Source of the DNA: Hadesarchaea archaeon | GTDB lineage: Archaea; Hadarchaeota; Hadarchaeia; Hadarchaeales; Hadarchaeaceae | NCBI GenBank assembly: GCA_030601675.1 | Contig: JAUWBN010000008.1 | Location: forward strand, 1-42,846 | Direction of reading: 5' to 3' | DNA: 42,846 bases | Shown here: positions 39,396-42,846 of the stretch, piece after piece | How the letters are laid out: each line of letters starts with the position of its first letter | Numbering within the stretch: position 1 is the stretch's first letter | The notes under the pieces: generated by a model | Told to the model about the DNA's origin: nothing | The model's database searches: none | Seen by the model: the letters and a program-made list of their open reading frames with translations, nothing else | Translations under genes and position numbers: made by a program

Positions 39396-39403
39396 TATTT
39401 AAG
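39396..39403 (-). promoter_or_regulatory. TATA-like box of the short histone-like gene
   Basis: CTTAAATA on the minus strand, 43-50 nt upstream of the ATG, leaving a leader of about 20 nt that includes the SD. Confidence 0.6.
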
Positions 39404-39424
39404 CGTAGTTATACCGTGTCCAAC

Positions 39425-40282
39425 TCATCTCCTGCGCCTGAATTCGCCGAGTAGCTTTCGCATCTCCTCGCGCGGCATGTCGTAGCTGTGCTTCAGCGTC
39501 GGGAACTTGCCAGCCTTGACTTCCCGCCTAAAATTCCCCAGCGCCTTCACCACAACATCGTCGAGCTTAGTGTAGCGCTTGACGAATTTCGGCACGCGGG
39601 GGCCGGTCAAACCGAGCAAATCGTGAATCACCAGCACTTGGCCGTCGCAGTAGGGTCCCGCACCGATCCCTATCGTGGGGATTTCTACCTTTTCGGTGAT
39701 GAGCTTCGCCAGTTGCCAGGGGATGCACTCGAGCACCAAGCTAAAGATCCCCGCTTGCTCCAGCCTTCGCGCGTCCTCGAGGATCACGCGAGCGATGGAC
39801 ACGGTCTTGCCGCGGACCCTGAAACCGCCGAACTGATGGACCCACTGGGGGGTCAAACCTACGTGTCCCATTACTGGGATCCCCGCCCTTAGAATCGCCT
39901 CGATTTTGTCGAGGACGCTTCGGCCACCTTCAACCTTCACGGCCTCCGCGCCGCCCTCCTTGAGGAAGCGCCCCGCGTTGCGCACGGCATCCTCGACGCT
40001 GGCTTGGTAGGAGAGAAATGGCATATCACCTATTACTAAAGCTCGCCTCGCCCCCCGCGCCACGGCCTTAGTGTGGTGGAGCATCTCCTCCATCGTCACC
40101 GTGAGGGTGTTCGGGTAGCCTAGGACGACGTTGCTCAACGAGTCGCCGACCAGAATCGCATCTATCCCCACTTCGTCGATCGTCCGGGCAGTGGGGTAAT
40201 CATAGGCCGCGAGCATCACTATCCGCTCGCCTTGCGCCTTCATCTCGCGCAGGGTAGCGGTCGTGACATCGGTTTTCTCCAT
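39425..40282 (-). CDS. panB: 3-methyl-2-oxobutanoate hydroxymethyltransferase (ketopantoate synthesis)
   Basis: Adds a hydroxymethyl group from methylene-tetrahydrofolate/pterin to ketoisovalerate, the first committed step of CoA synthesis. Motifs: IVMLAAYDYPTARTIDE, ILVGDSLSNVVLGY, MPFLSYQASVEDAVRNAGRF (in part), VKVEGG, VMGHVGLTPQWVHQFGGF, GIGAGPYCDGQVLVIHDLLG (in part). About 285 residues. ATG at 40282 with GAGGG 5 nt upstream; GTG at 40294 is an alternative. A GTTAAATAAC TATA-like box is near 40323-40332. The 108 bp between 40295 and 40402 hold only this promoter. Confidence 0.95.
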   Translation of the reverse strand: MEKTDVTTATLREMKAQGERIVMLAAYDYPTARTIDEVGIDAILVGDSLSNVVLGYPNTLTVTMEEMLHHTKAVARGARRALVIGDMPFLSYQASVEDAVRNAGRFLKEGGAEAVKVEGGRSVLDKIEAILRAGIPVMGHVGLTPQWVHQFGGFRVRGKTVSIARVILEDARRLEQAGIFSLVLECIPWQLAKLITEKVEIPTIGIGAGPYCDGQVLVIHDLLGLTGPRVPKFVKRYTKLDDVVVKALGNFRREVKAGKFPTLKHSYDMPREEMRKLLGEFRRRR

Positions 40283-40402
40283 CCCATCCCTCACAACTGA
40301 ATTAGTGTTGATTAGTTTCTTTGTTATTTAACCTATTAGTAAAGCGCACGTACCTGCGCGTGGCTTAATGTACCTTATGTTGTGAAGATCCTGCACGAGG
40401 AG

Positions 40403-41038
40403 CTAAGTCCGAACCGCTGCCACGACTTCACGTGCGGTACGAGTCACGTCTTTTGCTTTGGTAATCGCACTACCGACGATAATTATCGATGCACCTCGCT
40501 TGACAAGCTCGGGCGCTGTTTTGGCCGTTATCCCGCCCGCCACGGCTATCGGTATCCTAACCGACCCGGCCACGGCTTGGAATTGCTTGATTGGGTCGAT
40601 CCCGAGCTTCTGCTGATCTATACCGACGTGTACGCCCAAATAATCGGCCCCGAGACTTTCGACTTGCTTAGCCCTTGCACGGAGATCGGGGACCGCTAAT
40701 AAGTCAACGAGCACTTTGACATCGCGCTTTCGAGCCGCTTTGATCGCTTCAGATATCGTGGCATCGGCTGCAGCTCCAAGCACGCACACCACATCGGCCC
40801 CCGCCTTTGCCGCCAGCTCGACCTCAAGGGCACCGACATCCGCTGTCTTCATGTCCGCAACGATTGTCTTATCGGGGAAAGCGCGTCTCAGTTGTCTGAC
40901 CGCTTCGAGCCCTGCCGCCTTGATTAAGGGGGTACCTGCTTCCACCCACTCAACCCCTCCCCTAACAGCTAGCTTTGCTATCTCTATCGCTTGCCCGATC
41001 TCTACAATATCCAGTGCGACTTGGACGACAGGTTTCAA
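40403..41038 (-). CDS. hxlA: 3-hexulose-6-phosphate synthase (OMP decarboxylase superfamily)
   Basis: Interconverts ribulose 5-phosphate plus formaldehyde with hexulose 6-phosphate; in archaea without the oxidative pentose pathway it supplies ribulose phosphate. VQVALDIVEIGQAIEIA, VEAGTPLIKAAG, IVADMKTADVGALEVELAAKAGAD (in part; the DxKxxD catalytic set), LGVHVGIDQQKLG and VAGGITAKTAPELVKRGA support this over OMP decarboxylase. About 211 residues; no fused isomerase (hxlB). TTG at 41038 with GGTGA 5 nt upstream is preferred to GTG at 41047. KGPDC function is a less likely alternative. Confidence 0.87.
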   Translation of the reverse strand: MKPVVQVALDIVEIGQAIEIAKLAVRGGVEWVEAGTPLIKAAGLEAVRQLRRAFPDKTIVADMKTADVGALEVELAAKAGADVVCVLGAAADATISEAIKAARKRDVKVLVDLLAVPDLRARAKQVESLGADYLGVHVGIDQQKLGIDPIKQFQAVAGSVRIPIAVAGGITAKTAPELVKRGASIIIVGSAITKAKDVTRTAREVVAAVRT

Positions 41039-41105
41039 GCCCCTCACCTATGTAAGAAATGTTTCGGATGTTCTATTTTAAACCTCAATTTGTTACCATT
41101 ATGGA

Positions 41106-42200
41106 TTAGTCCTTCAGTCCTAGCTTCGCGGGTAGATACTCCTTGACAACGTAGCTCAAGCCGTATTTGGAGAAAGCCTGCTGCTCCGCCTTCTTCCCGA
41201 GCTCGAGCATCTTCTTTATCTCTCCCTGCCAGAACTCGGTGTTATAGCGCGGGTCCTTCTGAAGCTGCTTCAGGCGGTTGACATCGAGCTCCCGCAACTT
41301 GTCCGTGGGCAGCTTGTAATCGATGATGTCGCTCGCGGTGACCCCTATGAACTGCGCGTCGGGCACCGCCAGCTCGTGGTTGATGTAGGCGAGCTTCGCG
41401 CTCCCGGAGACGATGACCATGGCGATGTGGAATCCAAATGGGTCACCATCGCAGAAGAGATGGATGGGTAACCCCAGCTCCTCGTGGGCCCGCTTCAGGA
41501 ATCGTCGCGTGGCGCGTGCAGCCTGCCCCTTAAGCCCCACGATGAGCGCGTCGAACTTCTTCCATGCCCCCTCCTGCACGAGGCGGTGGTACATGCCCAT
41601 TGTCTCGATCGCGATCACGCGCTTTGCCTTGCACCGGACGAACTCGACATCGTCTATGGCGGGTGGGATGGTGTACCCTCCTCGCCCCGCCTTCGTCGCA
41701 TCGATGACCACACCGTCTTCGTTGACCACGAGCCGGCCGTAGACCGCAGCGCCATCTTCTTCGGGAGTCAGGCCCAAGTCTTCGCGCTTCAGCCCAAATG
41801 CGGCCTCGAGGTCCTCTATGATGGCGTCGGACTCCCCTTGCTCGTGGAATGGCCCCGCGTCCCAGCCCTCGGCGGTGTAGTACATCTCTCGGAGGGTCGC
41901 GAACTTTTTACTCGTGATGAGCTCCTTGGAGAAATCGGCGGCGCACATTAACTGGGCGAATTTCTTAACTTGCTTCATGCTCCCGGCCGAGCGCACCCCG
42001 TAGCGGGGCCCGAGCACGAAGTAGCGGTTGGTTTCGTCGTAGATGATGTTGGTAGTGCTCCGAGATGGGATCTTGAGCTTTGGGGGGCGGGTGTGCAAGA
42101 TATCCTCAATGACATCCTTGCCAAGGCCAGCTAGCTTCTCGCCCGCCTTCCGCTTATACGCCCGCTCTCGCGCCCTAACTTTCTTCGCCACCCTCGACAC
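41106..42200 (-). CDS. top6A: DNA topoisomerase VI subunit A
   Basis: Catalytic DNA-cleaving subunit (Spo11 homologue) of the type IIB topoisomerase. The N-terminal winged-helix part carries the active tyrosine in [11 protein letters not shown]. The Toprim domain has [15 protein letters not shown] (acidic residue) and [11 protein letters not shown] (DxD metal site). 364 residues, normal length. GTG at 42200 overlaps the end of top6B by 26 bp; GTG at 42191 is possible. Works with the neighbouring B subunit to relax and decatenate DNA. Confidence 0.96.
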   Translation of the reverse strand: MSRVAKKVRARERAYKRKAGEKLAGLGKDVIEDILHTRPPKLKIPSRSTTNIIYDETNRYFVLGPRYGVRSAGSMKQVKKFAQLMCAADFSKELITSKKFATLREMYYTAEGWDAGPFHEQGESDAIIEDLEAAFGLKREDLGLTPEEDGAAVYGRLVVNEDGVVIDATKAGRGGYTIPPAIDDVEFVRCKAKRVIAIETMGMYHRLVQEGAWKKFDALIVGLKGQAARATRRFLKRAHEELGLPIHLFCDGDPFGFHIAMVIVSGSAKLAYINHELAVPDAQFIGVTASDIIDYKLPTDKLRELDVNRLKQLQKDPRYNTEFWQGEIKKMLELGKKAEQQAFSKYGLSYVVKEYLPAKLGLKD

Positions 42201-42846
42201 CAGTTACCTTCTTTAGCAGGGGTTTAATATCGGGCTGTTTCGTTCCCGCCAGGCTCGCCGCCTTGCGGGCGATCACGGGCAGGTACTGCTCGAATACCCC
42301 CGCCCGCTCCTCCTGCTCCTTGATGTGTATCTTCCGGTAAAGGAATCGCCTCAGCTCCCTGGCAACGTCCATGATCGTGCTTCGAATCTCGTTGAAGACC
42401 TCGGGTTCCTCTGCGATCGATTGCTTACCTGCCGAGGTGTAGGGGACGTAGGCCGACACGACGTTGACGAATAGCGTTAGCGGTGCTGACGAGATATCCA
42501 CGCCGTAGCGGCGCCAGTCGATGTTCCGGGCGGCAGAGGTTATCGCGCATCCCCCCTGGTCGAAAATCAGCGGTGCGCGGTTCGCGAATCGGATGAACTC
42601 CATTCCGGCCTCGGCCTCGACTTCCTCGCCCTCGCCCTTCCCTTCCACAGCCTTGCCCGCGCTCCCGCCGTAGGCCACGGCCGCCTCCACGATAAACGGT
42701 AAGCCACCGCGGTACACCTTCGGTGAACGGGTCACGGCATAGACGAACTCCGGCCTCAGGATTTGGCGTAAGCCGTTCTCGATGTCTGCTACCCCAATTG
42801 GCCGTAGGCCGGCGGTGGGTGGGGCCATGAGTTTCACCTGCTTGAA
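42175..42846 (-). CDS. top6B: DNA topoisomerase VI subunit B, partial (C-terminal part)
   Basis: The reading frame is open to the window edge; the visible 223 residues are the C-terminal transducer domain. [22 protein letters not shown] (in part), [28 protein letters not shown] (in part), [22 protein letters not shown] (in part) and [20 protein letters not shown]-like [19 protein letters not shown] are family segments; the VKLMAPP lysine contacts ATP. The GHKL ATPase domain lies beyond 42846. Overlaps the top6A start by 26 bp, so translation is coupled. Confidence 0.95.
   Translation of the reverse strand, partial: FKQVKLMAPPTAGLRPIGVADIENGLRQILRPEFVYAVTRSPKVYRGGLPFIVEAAVAYGGSAGKAVEGKGEGEEVEAEAGMEFIRFANRAPLIFDQGGCAITSAARNIDWRRYGVDISSAPLTLFVNVVSAYVPYTSAGKQSIAEEPEVFNEIRSTIMDVARELRRFLYRKIHIKEQEERAGVFEQYLPVIARKAASLAGTKQPDIKPLLKKVTGVEGGEES

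Noticed and set aside
1-42846. CRISPR arrays, rRNA genes, prophage or attachment sites
   Set aside because: No regularly spaced repeats, rRNA sequence, integrase or tRNA-end duplication of att type was seen. No gap without a gene exceeds 300 bp.

Overview
The window is a compact, GC-rich archaeal chromosome segment. The archaeal signs are aIF5A, aIF2-beta, EF-1alpha, RpoN, Top6A/Top6B, a Cgi121 KEOPS subunit, a NOB1-type PIN/zinc-ribbon nuclease, archaeal phosphopantothenate synthetase, a GHMP-type shikimate kinase, the ADH-synthase/DHQ-synthase-II entry into the shikimate pathway, form III RuBisCO, and tRNA genes with bulge-helix-bulge introns. The gene content fits a thermophilic or anaerobic euryarchaeal or Hadarchaeota-like lineage. 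That placement is inference; no rRNA is present to test it. GTG and TTG starts are frequent, often with a clear Shine-Dalgarno (SD) sequence.

Layout. 1-2761: a minus-strand NAD set (nadX, nadA, nadC) plus the first 65 bp of another gene. 2819-4549: an IS200/IS605 element with tnpA, tnpB and both terminal hairpins. 4591-8288: an MMPL/RND exporter converging on tRNA-Pro and form III RuBisCO. 8334-9726: the eL18-uL13-uS9-RpoN operon. 9781-14253: tRNA-Leu, Glu, CAU and Asn genes interspersed with a zinc-ribbon protein, two paralogous 4-TM proteins, a flavin reductase, a DHH phosphoesterase and an ornithine cyclodeaminase homologue. 14373-17148: phosphopantothenate synthetase, a membrane/coil protein and EF-1alpha. 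17174-27500: an almost complete aromatic amino acid cluster in two divergent operons (minus: ADH synthase, DHQ synthase II, aroD, aroE, tyrA, pheA, nadE; plus: aroA, aroC, aroK, chorismate mutase-ACT fusion). 27514-29552: DUF424, aIF2-beta, an RPA32-like protein and divergent Cgi121. 29556-32140: an operon with two half-size MgtE-like permeases and a duplicated PhoU/TrkA-C protein. 32219-36603: tRNA-Leu(CAA), M28 peptidase, cation/proton antiporter, phosphodiesterase, PiT phosphate transporter and a 58-residue membrane protein. 36593-42846: DUF47, NOB1, NAD kinase, aIF5A, a very short histone-fold-like protein, PanB, hexulose-phosphate synthase, Top6A and partial Top6B.

How the genes connect. 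NAD synthesis is well represented (nadX, nadA, nadC, nadE, nadK). CoA synthesis has panB and the archaeal pantothenate-synthesis enzyme. Chorismate, phenylalanine and tyrosine synthesis runs from ADH synthase through to prephenate enzymes. RuBisCO III and hexulose-phosphate synthase suggest pentose recycling without an oxidative pentose phosphate pathway.

The most unusual signals are: (i) a palindromic element ACA-GGGG-TGT, found four times at three places, each directly after a stop codon, at or beside the aromatic operons; (ii) seven short introns in five of the six tRNA genes, including non-canonical positions 8/9, D-loop and 30/31; (iii) a tRNA-Leu with C instead of T at position 55; (iv) a chorismate mutase-ACT regulator fusion; (v) a nested inverted repeat between the two divergent aro promoters.
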